Positions 50,701-62,203 of a stretch of DNA of 64,000 nt are shown one piece after another. The notes beneath the pieces were generated by a model. That model was not told where the DNA came from, searched no databases, and saw nothing but the letters and a program-made list of their open reading frames with translations. How positions within the stretch are numbered: position 1 is the first letter of the stretch; each line of letters opens with the position of its first letter. Source of the DNA: Liolophura sinensis (Eukaryota; Mollusca; Polyplacophora; Chitonida; Chitonidae); contig NC_088295.1 in NCBI RefSeq assembly GCF_032854445.1, positions 85,544,644 through 85,608,643 of the forward strand. The letters run 5' to 3'. Made by a program: the position numbers and the translations under genes.

Positions 50701-53600
50701 TTATTATACTGGACATGTGAATAACAAAGAGCTCAGACACTAATCCTTCCTCCACAGCTGAAATACTGAAGAGTTCTATCAACGGACCAAGGGCATCTCT
50801 ATCAGTTTTGTCAGACTGAGGGATGAAAAGGCGGGGTCAATCTCCGAACGGACACACCAACAAAAACCACAGGATTAATGGCGTCTGACACAGGAATGTG
50901 TGTAACAGCATCTAATACAAATGCACACGGTCAGATCACTGAGTAAATTATAACTTTAATTTCCGCAACTGGACTTCTCCGTCTTGGTCTCGAGGTCACT
51001 TGTTGTCTGCCTTAATTAAAGGTCACTGTCTTGACCGTGTTCATCTCCCGTCATCCCCATGGCAGGACACAATAGTCAGTTAAGCCAGGCATTGTTCTAT
51101 TGACCATCTGTCCAGGGGACAATTGTTGACCATCTTCATGTTATCAATGTCTTGTGACAGCCATGGACAAACACTCCAGCTAAAACCTCCTATCTAAAGT
51201 CCAATCAATTCAGTGTATTAGATCAGGGAGACAAAGACCTGGCCATATGAATAACAAATTCACTAAATCATTGCCTGTTAAAATGTTATTTGGCAAGTTG
51301 ATACAAAACTGACTCCGATCCTCTGGGAGAATCCTTCAGTTTTACACCAGTTTAAGAAAAACAACAGTACATAAAGATGGAATAATGAACACCATTTTAC
51401 TGCCCACCACAGAGTAATTTTGCACGCTTGTTATCATCAGTGTCATAGTGAGACCTCATACACACGTCCTAAGCTGACACATAAAAACTGTTTTTCATTG
51501 GAATGACTTTTTGGACATGACGGTTGTCCCTTTTCAACTCCGAATCTTTTCACTTTGGCTCTGAGTTCACAGAATGCTTAAGGAGAATGTTCTTAGAAGT
51601 GGTTTAGATGTGTGCATACTTTCAGTATTAAAAAGTGATGGAAATTTTCCTGAGCATATTGTAGGTAACTGTTTCTGAAGTGTTTCTGGGCAAAACCATG
51701 TCTGCTCAAAATGTGATGGCAGGCACATGGTCAATCAATGCTGTCACATGATAATGGGGAAGCTATCATAGGCAAGTTACTAGAGAAAATGGCTAAAGAG
51801 AAATACCATAAGTGGTATAGCACTCCATAATAACCATTACAATGACACGACTAAACAAATCAATATTTATTGAAAGCCTGGTGTCAAAGCAAATGCACTG
51901 GTGCCAAGAGCGAGCAGAGACCATCATCTCAGGCCAAAGTGAATTTGCCGCATTAAGGTAAAGAATGGACTGACCTTTGTCCATGGTGGGTCACCAACAA
52001 CGTAAAGCCAGTGGCTTTCACCATTAACACGAATGGTCAATAAGTCGTGGTCATCTGCGCACCAGTGACGCCACTTTTAAATCTCACTTTGTGCCTTGGT
52101 ATCACCACACACAGAACTGCACAACTGAATCACACTGCAACGGAAAACTCTATTCCTTAATGAGTTTGGTGATGCACTTTGTTCATGTCCTAAATTGATT
52201 TAATACAAGGGCAAATCATGTTAAGATCAGAGCAGACAAAATCTGCCAGCACTATCATGTTCTATCTTTTCTCAGCTTGGACATAGACCTATAGAAGAAG
52301 CAAAATATTTTTTAATCTTTTCACACTGTGAAGCACTGCCTTGGGTATGTTTCAACAAACACTGACAAAGTTGTGTTAAGACTGTAATACATAAGGAAAT
52401 GTCAACATGCATGAATGCCAAAATGTGGCAAATAATACATTTAACATCTAATATGTGGAGCGGGTTCTACTTCTGTATTAAGAGTTATACCAGAATTTTG
52501 TCAGCTATGTCTTTTTATTACTCATGTGATATTTATTTTATGTAAATGGTGCTACTTATTTATATACTATAATTGGAATTGTGTTTCATAAATAAATAAT
52601 ACAGTGTTTAGATGAGCCACACAAAAGGAATAACTGTAACGTGTTACAAAATTAATTCATTGTTTCAACTATAATGGATTCATAGAAGCCATTAATGATC
52701 ATGTCTCAAGATATTTACACTGATCAAATAACTGACAGTTTTGAAAATTTTACAGTTAATCAACCACTAGATTTTCTTACTATACTTGTAAGAAGCAGTC
52801 CTCAATTGAGAAATCCATTGGATTTTTGGTCTAGCAAGAGGAAAGCTTCTTAAATCAACAATGCAGATGATCACCAGAACTTTTCTCAAATGACATGTCA
52901 CCCTTGATTTTACTCAGGGAATTTACAGGGAATTAAACTTGGGCAAAATCAAGTTAAACTGCAGTAATTTGCTGGGCAAACAGAGAGTTTTTAAAGATAG
53001 AGACAGCTGACTGAGTCGCCCAGTTTAAGATGTTGATGGACAAGGACAGGAATTGTCGCTATGGCGACTGGACAGGACAGCAGATGGTAGCAGCCATGAT
53101 GGAGCCCTCTTGAAGGATAGCCCTTCTTCAAACAACATCAATCGAAAACAATAGCAAAGAAATTTTATGCATGTCTGCATTAACACATGATGAAAATTCA
53201 TGTCAGTCAAGGTGAAGTTTCCATTGTGTGTCCTGAAAGGGAAGGAGTATGGCCACAATGTGGAAACAAAACCTGGCCTAACAGAGCAGTGAAGATGGGA
53301 GGCGTTCACCCAATCCCCTAGGACAGCACATTTCTGACAGCTCGTTACCTTCAAACAATGTCTCCTCATTCCTTTCCAGCCAACACAATAACATCATAAA
53401 CAGGGGGACAAGCCCAAAGTAAACCAGAACCATGGACATTTTTACATAGCTATAACCATAAACGGTAGTGAAAAGTGGCACTAAGGGCGACCAGATTTGT
53501 CATATCTCATGACACTTTTATCCACAAGTCTGCTCCAATAGCCAGCCATACAATCAGCTTTCGGCTGTAAATGAGATTTGATCCAGCCAACTGAAAATTC
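47780..53600. other. Noncoding DNA, no gene recognised
   Basis: Unique sequence with short homopolymers. The open frames around 48824-49155 on both strands lack recognisable domains. The interval 50990-51260 is rich in mixed motifs (E-box CATATG, TTAATTAA-like words) and could be regulatory, with little support. Confidence 0.4.
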
Positions 53601-53657
53601 AATCCAGACAGGCAGAAAATATTATCAGACAAACAAAAGCTGGCATCGTAAGAAATA

Positions 53658-53826
53658 AATCAAAGACAAAGCCAGTTGGTGGAAAAGGCAAGTAAAGGGG
53701 ACAATTAAAGGCTATAGTGGATACCCTGGGGACAAAGACAACAATGGTGCAAGGAATAAAGACGATAAGAGAGGGACAAAGGCAGACACCTCATAATAAA
53801 CCATCAAGTGCCATCGACAAAGAAAT
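53658..53826. promoter_or_regulatory. Candidate SOX/TCF motif cluster
   Basis: Within 170 bp the plus strand carries ATCAAAG and ACAAAG (53659-53670), GGACAATTAAAG (about 53699-53710), GACAAAGACAACAATGG (about 53731-53747), GGACAAAGG (about 53774-53782), CATAATAAACC and ATCGACAAAG. These match the core of HMG-box factors (SOX: ACAAT or ACAAAG; TCF/LEF: ATCAAAG). The strand is also purine-rich and has an open frame of about 58 codons from 53694, so composition alone may explain the words. Confidence 0.25.
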
Positions 53827-53829
53827 CTT

Positions 53830-55947
53830 ACCCATCTTTAAGGGCAGCTTGGAAACGGCAGCAATAACCTTAAGCTAAAAAATCTGATGAATTCTGGTGC
53901 AGTAAATGACTCAGCCCTTAAAAGTGATCCCTGTCTAATCCCAACAGTAATATTCTGTGCCAAAGATACAGCCGCCAGAGATTTATCTGACAAAATCTAC
54001 ACATTTACAACATGAATTTCACATTAAATTTATCTACCCTCTATCTTTATAACATAACAGTGTTTTCAGACATTAAAAAGAAAACTAAATATAAACTAAT
54101 CTTGAACTACATGTACCTGTGCTAAAAAGAATCATTTTTTGATTTAGATGTAAATTTTTCTTTCCAAACAAATGCTTTCATCTTATCGAGCAAAGAGTCT
54201 GGGGTTCTTTATAGATCTGGATCAAATGCATGGCAATGTCATGTGGTTGTGTCAGTTTTCTCTGTGGCTGTTTTCTCTGTCACTTGCAGCTGCACAAGTC
54301 TCACTGCGCAGCAGGCGTTTCTCCACCCAGCCACATGTCATATGGTTAATACCCCCACAGGGCATTCTGCCCAATTCTAAGGATGAAGGCTGCTTAGTTG
54401 ACAGGTCTTATCCTCGACTTTCCCGTCATCGCAATCAGAATGATAACTCCACACAAATGCAGTAAGACCCTCTCCCACAAATAACCTACAAACTCTGTTT
54501 GACCAGCGTTCCCCAAAGAGTAATTTTTTTAAATAACAAAAGCACTAATGGCAGTTTAATTAGCAGAAAACTTGAAACTTGCCTCGGGTCAAACAGAAGT
54601 TCCGAAAACTGTTAATAATCCCCAGATTACATTTGACTTTCACTTCCCACCAGTTTGCTTCCACCTCTAAAGCACATGACAATGGATTGAAATAGACACG
54701 GTTTTTCTCGGGTCATGATTCTGGAAATATGGATTCAGTTTATATTCAAAAGTTCATTTATAAGTTCTGATCAGCATGGCCCATGAACAACCACTATTCA
54801 AGTGTAAAACTTACTCTGACTCCATGATTTATCTGGCTGATTTTTTTCCAAAAGGGGTTCCACACTTCTCCACATCACAATCAAAACATCAAGACATTTT
54901 GACATGCATACAATATGTATTCACATATGCAATAGGTAGGTAATTCGAAGGAAAGTGTAAAACAATTTTGGTATAATTTCAGCTTAAATCTTGACCTCAA
55001 GTATTCCTGTCTCTTCTTCCAAGCCACAGATTCTCAAGAGAACAAAGAGAGGCCTTAAGCTGAAGTCAGCCACATGCAGCAGTTAAACTGTCTTTATTGC
55101 TTTTCCTTCAACTCATTGTGCTTTTCTAGGCCTGCTTCATTTCAAGGGTCATTAATATTTTAATTATTGGAATCGAGTGAGAGACAAACGACAGTCTGAA
55201 AAACTACAAGCACATGGGGCAGGCATGTGAATTATATCTTAAATAATAGCTAATTTATAAGCATTGTTGTAATTAAAATGTTAATGAGAAGAAATGGGGC
55301 TTTCCACTGCAGATTGCCAATTAATTACCACAAGAGATGAAAAAAAGTATTCCACTTGTCATCAAAGCCAATCAAATTTTTCTGTGAAATGATGAAAACC
55401 AGAGAAGCACATGGGGAATGGCTAGTTGCAGAGGATTCATTGGGAAATCAAACACTAGAAATGGATGGTGTTTTACTCCATCGGTTAATTACTTTACATT
55501 GTAAGACAGTAAGTTGAATTTACAAGCTTTTTAGCAGTCACAGGACTCCTCAAGAATTCATGCCAGAACTAACGGACCTTTACATATACATATATGCAAT
55601 TTAATAGCTGAAATCCCATTTTCACAAAGTACCACTTCACTGACTGGCCTCGCATGGTGGCTGTTTAAATTTTTTTCTTCAGACATTTTCTGGACGAAGT
55701 TGGGGAATCCAAAGAGCCATACCCCTGCAGCCTTGGACTTATCCAGAGCACACAGTGTAACTTTGAAGGGTAGGAGCAGCACAATTCTTGGTTCCTTCAC
55801 TAGTAGTGGAGTAAATTTGCACAGATTCTGCTAGTCCCTGAGATACTGATTCAACTTACACCAAGATGTGCAGCATGTACCTGTGCTAACACCAATATAC
55901 ATGTATCACCATATACCTTAAAGGATCATCTTTAAGAGCTGACAAGG
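53830..55947. other. Noncoding DNA, nothing recognised
   Basis: No gene or repeat family seen. Open frame 54172-54465 (plus, 97 codons) begins with a hydrophobic stretch but matches nothing I recognise. Confidence 0.4.
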
Positions 55948-55959
55948 TCTTTCAACTGA

Positions 55960-56229
55960 TTTATTTATTTATTTATTTGATTGGTGTTTTACGCCCCACT
56001 CAAGAATATTTCACTTACCCGACGACGGCCAGCATTATGGTGGGAGGAAACCGGGCAGAGCCCGGGGGAAACCCACGACCATCCGCAGGTTGCTGGCAAA
56101 CTTTCCCACATACGGCCGGAGAGGAAGCCAGCATGAGCTGGACTTGAACTCACAGCGACCGCATTGGTGAGAGACTCTTGGGTCATTACGCTGCGCTGGC
56201 GCGCTAACCAACTGAGCCATGGAGTCCCC
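55960..56229 (-). repeat. SINE-A, copy 2, minus strand
   Basis: A complete 270-bp tRNA-derived SINE. On the minus strand the A-box region TGGCTCAGTTGG lies near 56215, followed by the B-box-like GAGTTCAAGTCC near 56150, the GC-rich GGGCTCTGCCCGG body, and the tail (AAAT)n at 55960-55979. The 12-bp sequence TCTTTCAACTGA flanks it on both sides (55948-55959 and 56230-56241) and is a perfect target-site duplication, showing a fairly recent LINE-mediated insertion. Confidence 0.93.
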
Positions 56230-56477
56230 TCTTTCAACTGAACTGTGGTCTGTAAAGTGTTTTCCCAACAAATGCACAGTATCACCTTTCATGAACATGC
56301 AAGAAATGAAACCAAAAACCAAAGAAAGTCAAAGTCCCTCAAACAATCCTTATGTTGTACAACTAGAGTTAATGTGCTGGTGAGAGGGTATTACACAGCC
56401 AAACACCAGAAAGACATCCACAATACATGTGTTTAAATACATAATGATTGTGAAAAATATTTAAATTAGGTTAGTTC

Positions 56478-56845
56478 TGTTTCTGTTTTTTGTTTTTTTT
56501 TTTGTTCATTTGAGGTTTAACATCCATCACTTTCAATATTACCATATATCATATTGTCACTTTGTAGAAGACCACTTTCATTATTCCACTATTATTATAA
56601 CATACGCCACACAATTCCAGTCACTCGATATACTGACAACACGATGATTAGTACTGTCTACCAGTATATCACCATGCGCTAAATGCAATATGAGAAAGTA
56701 CCAAATCTAACTATATTATTAAATTAAAATAGTTAAAGTCATAAGCATGTCTGATCTCCGGATTGAACCTCAAATCTCTGGCTTTAGATGAGTTGGCTGC
56801 TCTAACCAGCTGGCCAAATCCATGTAGCTACAGATATGTGCACAA
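56478..56845 (-). repeat. SINE-C, minus strand
   Basis: On the minus strand the head reads GGCCAGCTGGTTAGAGC (A-box region, about 56795-56815), followed by a B-box-like GAGGTTCAATCCGG at about 56758-56771. The element ends near GTTAAACCTCAAATGAAC and an A-rich tail (T-rich on the plus strand, 56478-56505). The head differs from SINE-A and SINE-B. The 3' word GGTTTAACATC on the plus strand resembles the GGTTCAACGTC of SINE-B. No clear target duplication was found. Confidence 0.6.
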
Positions 56846-57093
56846 AACAATGTCACCTACATTCTGGTTCATCAACCAAAGTCACTTAATTCAATCCACA
56901 GTTGAGCACCAGCCCGATGTTATAGTGTCTGAGCAGCAGAAGCGCCATATGCCCCTCTCCCCCCTTCCCCTTACTGTTGTATGATTACATGCAAGTAACT
57001 GGGTCACCAATCACAACACAGCCATTATTAGAAATGCATAGTAAAAATCTGAAATGGTAGCTGAGGAGCCATGTACAGATGCATGACAAAAAT

Positions 57094-57168
57094 AGTGCAT
57101 GTAAATGCAGCATACCGATCAAAAAGTGCATGTACATGCAGCATGTTGATCAAAAAGTGCATGTATTT
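57094..57168. repeat. 31-bp direct repeat, about 2.5 copies
   Basis: AGTGCATGTA starts at 57094, 57125 and 57156, spaced by exactly 31 bp. The units share GCAGCAT..GATCAAAA with a few changes. Confidence 0.75.
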
Positions 57169-57169
57169 C

Positions 57170-57663
57170 TGAGGTCATGATCATGAATGTGCCTCTCTGA
57201 ATGGTAACATTTGGGAATCCTCACCAATTGCTGGGAAAATATCACCAGTTATTAACCTTTAAACCAGACAACACTCCAGTGCACCACAGAAAAAAATTCC
57301 AGATCATTATGTAGGTTTTGCTGGTCATAATACGATGGAGGGTAGGTAATTACTTATGTAATTATAGCTAGATCAAACAGCCTATAAAGCTCCCCAAATG
57401 ACTTCTTCGTTAGAGCAGTCGCCACCAGGCTAATGGTTAATTACATATAGTGTTTGGAGAGTTTATAATTCAGGCAAATAACTGCTCAAAATGCTACAAT
57501 AAGTGGCCTGTAACAATTACACTGTATGTGCTGCATATTACTTGGTGCCCTATACATACACAAAAGTAAATTATGATTTCACACATTTATGTGTCAACAG
57601 GCTTTTTGATTTAACCCCTATGTTTAGCCAATTATGCCTACTCACTAAAAAGAATGAACAATT
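57170..57663. other. Noncoding spacer, nothing recognised
   Basis: AT-rich unique sequence with no gene or repeat seen. Confidence 0.5.
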
Positions 57664-57676
57664 TCAATGGTAATTC

Positions 57677-57918
57677 GGGGCCTCAGTGGCTCAGTCGGTT
57701 AAAGCGCTAGCGCAGCGTAATGACCCAGGAGTCTCTCACCAATGCGGTCGCTGTGAGTTCAAGTCCAGCTCATGCTGGCGGCCGTACGTGAGAAGGTTTG
57801 CAAGCAACCTGCGGATGGTCGTGGGTTTCCCCCGGGCTCTGCCCGGTTTCCACCCACCATAATGCTGGCCGCCGTCGTATAAGTGAAATATTCTTGAGTA
57901 CGGCGTAAAACACCAATC

Positions 57919-57946
<28 letters not shown>
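57677..57946 (+). repeat. SINE-A, copy 3, youngest insertion
   Basis: A near-complete SINE with A-box TGGCTCAGTCGG (57687-57698), B-box-like GAGTTCAAGTCC (57755-57766), the body GGGCTCTGCCCGG, the 3' block ending GTACGGCGTAAAACACC and an A28 tail (57919-57946). The 13-bp TCAATGGTAATTC flanks it at 57664-57676 and 57947-57959, a perfect target-site duplication. It has lost about nine bases (CTTCCTCTC region) present in the other copies. The A- to B-box distance (68 bp) is longer than in a real tRNA because of an insert between them. Confidence 0.95.
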
Positions 57947-57949
<3 letters not shown>

Positions 57950-57959
57950 ATGGTAATTC

Positions 57960-59058
57960 AAATTACCACCAATGATTATGTCATCTCACAGCCACCATTA
58001 CCCAGAAGGAACAACAACCAAACAGGCAGACAAGGTCCAATGTTTCTTTATGAGGTTACAAATTTTTACTGACTGCAGAAGACATAGTTCTGATGTCTGG
58101 TGGGTGGTGAAGAGCAGAGAAAATGGCTGGCAGATGATTTCTCCAGGGTATTGGTGGGCAGTGAATACACCAGCCCTTCAGACAGACCATAACCTATACT
58201 CATCTCTACCTGCCACAAAGTCCACCACAGTAAAAAAACCTTTGACATTTCAGCATGGATATTAAAAGATGATTGCCTATTGATCGAATTAGGATGCAAT
58301 TTATGAGGAAGCAGTCTTACTTTGCTGAGACAGCCAGTGTGGCGTCAAACAGGGCCTAGTGAGGATCTGGACAAGACTCAACACAATGCTGTATTAGGTG
58401 GAAGATGGACAATCCCACATGTAAGCCGCCTAGAGACATATGCAACAGGACAAATAAAGACACAGTCAGAATCTGACGGTTCCCAATTGCACCATCCATA
58501 AAATGGAGGTTGCAAGTAGAGGTACCCACAATCAACACTACCATCACATATATACATGCTGTGGTGCACATATACAAAGATTTACATGCAGCTTAAATGA
58601 ACAGACATATTTTACTTACATGTATCAACAACTTCTTTATTGTATGAAGGTTGCTTTGAAGTGAGCGATTGTTGTTTACAAAGTTGTTTTTCAGTTTTCA
58701 CTGAAAGTAAAAACACCCTTGTCCATTTCAACTTCATCATCAATTTTCATACATAAGAGAAAGAATTTCTTGAGATATGGTGTAGTGATGGCGTCTCATC
58801 AGCCATCACATCTACATGTACATGTATGACCACATCTGTAACTTTAGATCTAGCAAAATATTATTATACCTTGAAAACCCTGAAATTCAACTTTGATATA
58901 CAATATTCTACCTTTTTTCTGTTGTCTGGGAAGATAAAATGTCTTTGATACATTTGAAAAAAAAAAAAGTTCCCTGAAGTTCCAGTTCTAAAGTTTCCAA
59001 CATCTTTTATGATTCCTGATTTTGAACATTTGTTTGTCACCATGTATGTTTATATGCA
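57960..59058. other. Noncoding DNA, nothing recognised
   Basis: No gene or repeat family seen. TACATGTA words occur near 58618 and 58812. Confidence 0.5.
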
Positions 59059-59262
59059 TCACACTGTAATATCATTACCGTTAATCCATGTATATACTCT
59101 ATTATATATGTCACAATGTAATATCATTACCATTAATCCATGTATATACTCTATTATATATGTCACAATGTAATATCATTACCATTAATCCATGTATATA
59201 CTCAATTATATATGTCACACTACAATATCATTACCATTAATCCATGTATATAGTCTATTACA
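59059..59262. repeat. 52-bp tandem repeat, about four copies
   Basis: TAATATCATTACC-type words start at 59067, 59119, 59171 and 59223, an exact 52-bp period. Units contain ATTAATCCATGTATATACTC and TATATATGTCACA and differ by a few bases only. Confidence 0.9.
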
Positions 59263-59264
59263 TA

Positions 59265-60380
59265 ACATTCTACTTTTCATGGGATAGAACAAGTTCTTGT
59301 GAGTTTTATACAAGTATTTCATAGTTCAGCATGCCTCAAACACGGGACAATCTCCTTGGATCAATGTAACCTTTCTAACTTCATCTAAGTGATCCCACGT
59401 AGAGTTACTATGTCACCATAGCCTTAATGTCAACCAACATACTTTGGTATAATTAATAGTGATTAAAGTTACATTCAAATAAATATGAGTGAAAAACAAG
59501 CACTGTGCTTTGGAAACAATAGTCAAACATTCATGGACATACACTTTGGCAATATGTTGTGCACCATTCACCAAAACATAAACCCTCACACTGAGCTAGA
59601 TACAGGTAGTCCTTATTATCCAACATATTTGGTGCCTGTTTTATGTAGCATCATCATCAAGAAATACACTTTGGGAATAAGTTGATGAATTTTAAGTTGA
59701 CAATTTCAAATTTGCAGCTAAATAAGATCTTCTTCCAATAGCTGTTCTCACAAAGAAAAAGTCCTAGCAAATGAAAGAACTGACAAGTATATTAAATTGC
59801 CATTAACTTGAAAGAAACAGTGTGATGTCAAAGCACAGAGTTATAGAGAAGAATTAAGATTGAACACACAAACAAGGTGAGTGAATTAGCATCTTGGTGG
59901 ATGGGACACTTGGGGATTTCTAGCCTGGCTCACATCTAGCCCAGCTGTCAACACACACTTTGTTTCATCAGACAGGGGATTTCCCTAATTAACCTTGGAT
60001 TAAAAAACTCCCCAACTCAAGCTTGATTTATCAGAGGGTTCATTAAACACAGATTTCCAAAACTGCTGGAATTATCTCCTGAGACAGGCCACATCGTAAA
60101 TCAAATGGACACTGTATTGAAAAACTTAACTTAAGGTAATAAGAAGTTGACATCTTTATAGCTGGTAAAGTCGAATGAGTCGCTTTTATTCACAGGGTTG
60201 CAAGGAAAAACTAATTGATGTGTTGAGATCTGGTCATCATCAGGACAACACTCCAGTGAATACGCATGTAGATAATCATAACAATCTTCTGTAGCCTGGC
60301 TGTGTATAGATAACTGGTTAACCCAATCTTCTTTTTAGCTGCACTAAAGTCTTCAGATTATTTCATATACCCTAATTCTT
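59265..60380. other. Noncoding DNA, nothing recognised
   Basis: Unique AT-rich sequence; no gene or repeat seen. Confidence 0.5.
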
Positions 60381-60386
60381 CTATTG

Positions 60387-60421
60387 TTTTTTTTTTTTTA
60401 TTTGTCTTTGGGGGGGGGGGG
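60387..60421. repeat. T13 and G12 homopolymers
   Basis: T13 at 60387-60399 and G12 at 60410-60421 are separated by ten bases. They lie immediately before the second copy of dispersed repeat R1. Confidence 0.85.
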
Positions 60422-60444
60422 TTTTGACATCTTTTAAACCAATA

Positions 60445-60600
60445 TGCATGTAATTATAACAGTAAACAGTGTCTCTTTTCTCACATTGTTAGCATTTCAT
60501 GAGCACCATAACGATATCTTTACTTTTCAAAAAAAAACCAGGAAAGAAATTTTTAGCTTTCAATACCACTGATACCTGTCCTAACAAAAAAGAAGAATCT
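60445..60600. repeat. Dispersed repeat R1, copy 2
   Basis: Aligns by eye with 10495-10665 in the same orientation (shared words CATGTAATT, TCTCACATTGTTAG, TTTACTTTTC, GGAAAGAAAT, TTTCAATACCACT, GATACCTGTCC). Here it directly abuts the inverted-repeat element M1. Confidence 0.5.
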
Positions 60601-60604
60601 ACAG

Positions 60605-60826
60605 TACTGTAATTGTTCAACCTTTTCGCACGTTTTCAAGATATTTATTCAAGCATACTCTGAGGGAATTGTCCTGTGCAGACTTCAAAAACTATACTTT
60701 TCGCAAGCCCTGAAATTGACGATCCTAACAAATGGAATTTTGTCTACAAAAATTAGAAAGGTGCATAAATGCACTGAAAATTGCTCTTTCATATGTGAAA
60801 AGGTTGAGGAATTAGGTAACGGTAAT
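60605..60826. repeat. Inverted-repeat element M1 (MITE-like)
   Basis: Left end TAATTGTTCAACCTTTTCGC (60610-60629) and right end GTGAAAAGGTTGAGGAATTA (about 60797-60816) are inverted copies with few mismatches. The outer few bases (ACTGTAATT and AATTAGGTAACGGT) continue the symmetry weakly. The interior has no open frame, so it would be moved by a transposase in trans. A diverged copy lies at 11747-11937. Target duplication was not resolved. Confidence 0.55.
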
Positions 60827-60829
60827 CAT

Positions 60830-62200
60830 GTTTGCTAAAGTTATGTTTCATACAAACATAGTTTGTTGTTGAACAGTGCAATTCCAGTATTCCTTTAGAA
60901 AATATATTTGTACTTTCATTAAATATCAATATTTCAAGACCCAGTTTAGAAATCATTTAAGATAAGTTCACATACACAGAACTACATGTTCTTCATGTAG
61001 AAACTTTCCACTGCTCACCAGCTACTGCTTGTCAATATCTTCTGCCTGTTGCCTTCTGTTTAGGGCTTCATAGTCATCCAATCCAAGAGAAAAATACATG
61101 TATCTGAACCAAGAAAAGAACGTGTTCTGCATTTAAATACATCAACACCAACTCTCAGAGTACAGCACACACTATTGACTGATATATATAGGGAAAAGTA
61201 ATCGCGGATGGAGTTTCTTTCAGGGTGTCTAGAAAAGCCTTTTAGATGCACATATCTCTTTAAAACTTAGGTTTTAGTTTTCTACATTTTTCTTTGTGGT
61301 TGTAGCAACAGATCAGATCATAAAAATCCACTGATCTCCTGATGTTTTCAGGGAAGAGGTGCTTTGATCGTTGGTCTGTGGTCTGCGGCAGTTGAAAGAT
61401 TCCTGACAACATAAGATACTTCCCCCATTCAGATGTTTAATCTGTGGCAGCTTGGGCTGCCAGCAGAGATGTCACCTACATTCTCATAAAGCACAGATTT
61501 GTCATTTTCCACCTCTGACCAATGAGATTATGTGGAACATGACAACCAGCCAATTGTGCATCTGAACAGGAGATGCAGATGTCTGTAGCTCAGTAGGATT
61601 CCACTCATCTCATTAGCGCCGCAAGCTTCCAGTTCCAAAACCTGACACAACAATTATGAGAAAACAACATTTCACAAGATCTGCAATCTGAACAGAAAAA
61701 AAAAATACCCTTCAAACTGAAAAAATCATTAGTTTAATGGGCAGCTTCTAATGAACCTGTTAACACTGACCCTAAGGTGACAGCAGATAATTGCAACAAT
61801 TTTAACACACTGACTAATCCTTAACTAGCGATTTTCAGAAAAGATTTCTCTGTTGTGCATTTCCAGATTTTTTCTATGACAATTGAATGTGATGTGAGAC
61901 ATTAGCTATCTGCCTGTGTCAATCTGACCATGAAGAGTATTGGACATTGAGAAAGAGAAACTAGCTCATTCCCAAAGTGGTAATCCTGTCTGCAATGAGC
62001 TGCCATCGTGACCAGGTTAACGATCCACCAAACTGGTAACTTATCTAACCAGGCTGTTTTAAGCCACTGTAAGAAAGGCTGGAATCAAAGATCTTAATGT
62101 CCAATTTTAAACTAATCAACCCTTGTGATGAGTGTTGTGTATTAACTCCACTATAAACAACTTTAAAAAATTCCTCTTTTGGCAAACAAATTTCATCTTC
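60830..62200. other. Noncoding DNA with one tRNA-like relic
   Basis: No gene is recognised. At 61586-61597 a perfect A-box TAGCTCAGTAGG is followed 45 bp later by AGTTCCAAAACCTG, the normal tRNA A- to B-box spacing. The arms do not fold into a cloverleaf, so it is a degenerate tRNA or SINE head. Confidence 0.4.
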
Positions 62201-62203
62201 ATA

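Noticed and set aside
55989-56322. Two overlapping minus-strand open frames of about 95 codons
   Set aside because: Both are translations of SINE-A copy 2.
59059-59262. Regular direct repeats that might suggest a CRISPR array
   Set aside because: Repeats are head to tail with no variable spacers, and the DNA is clearly eukaryotic.
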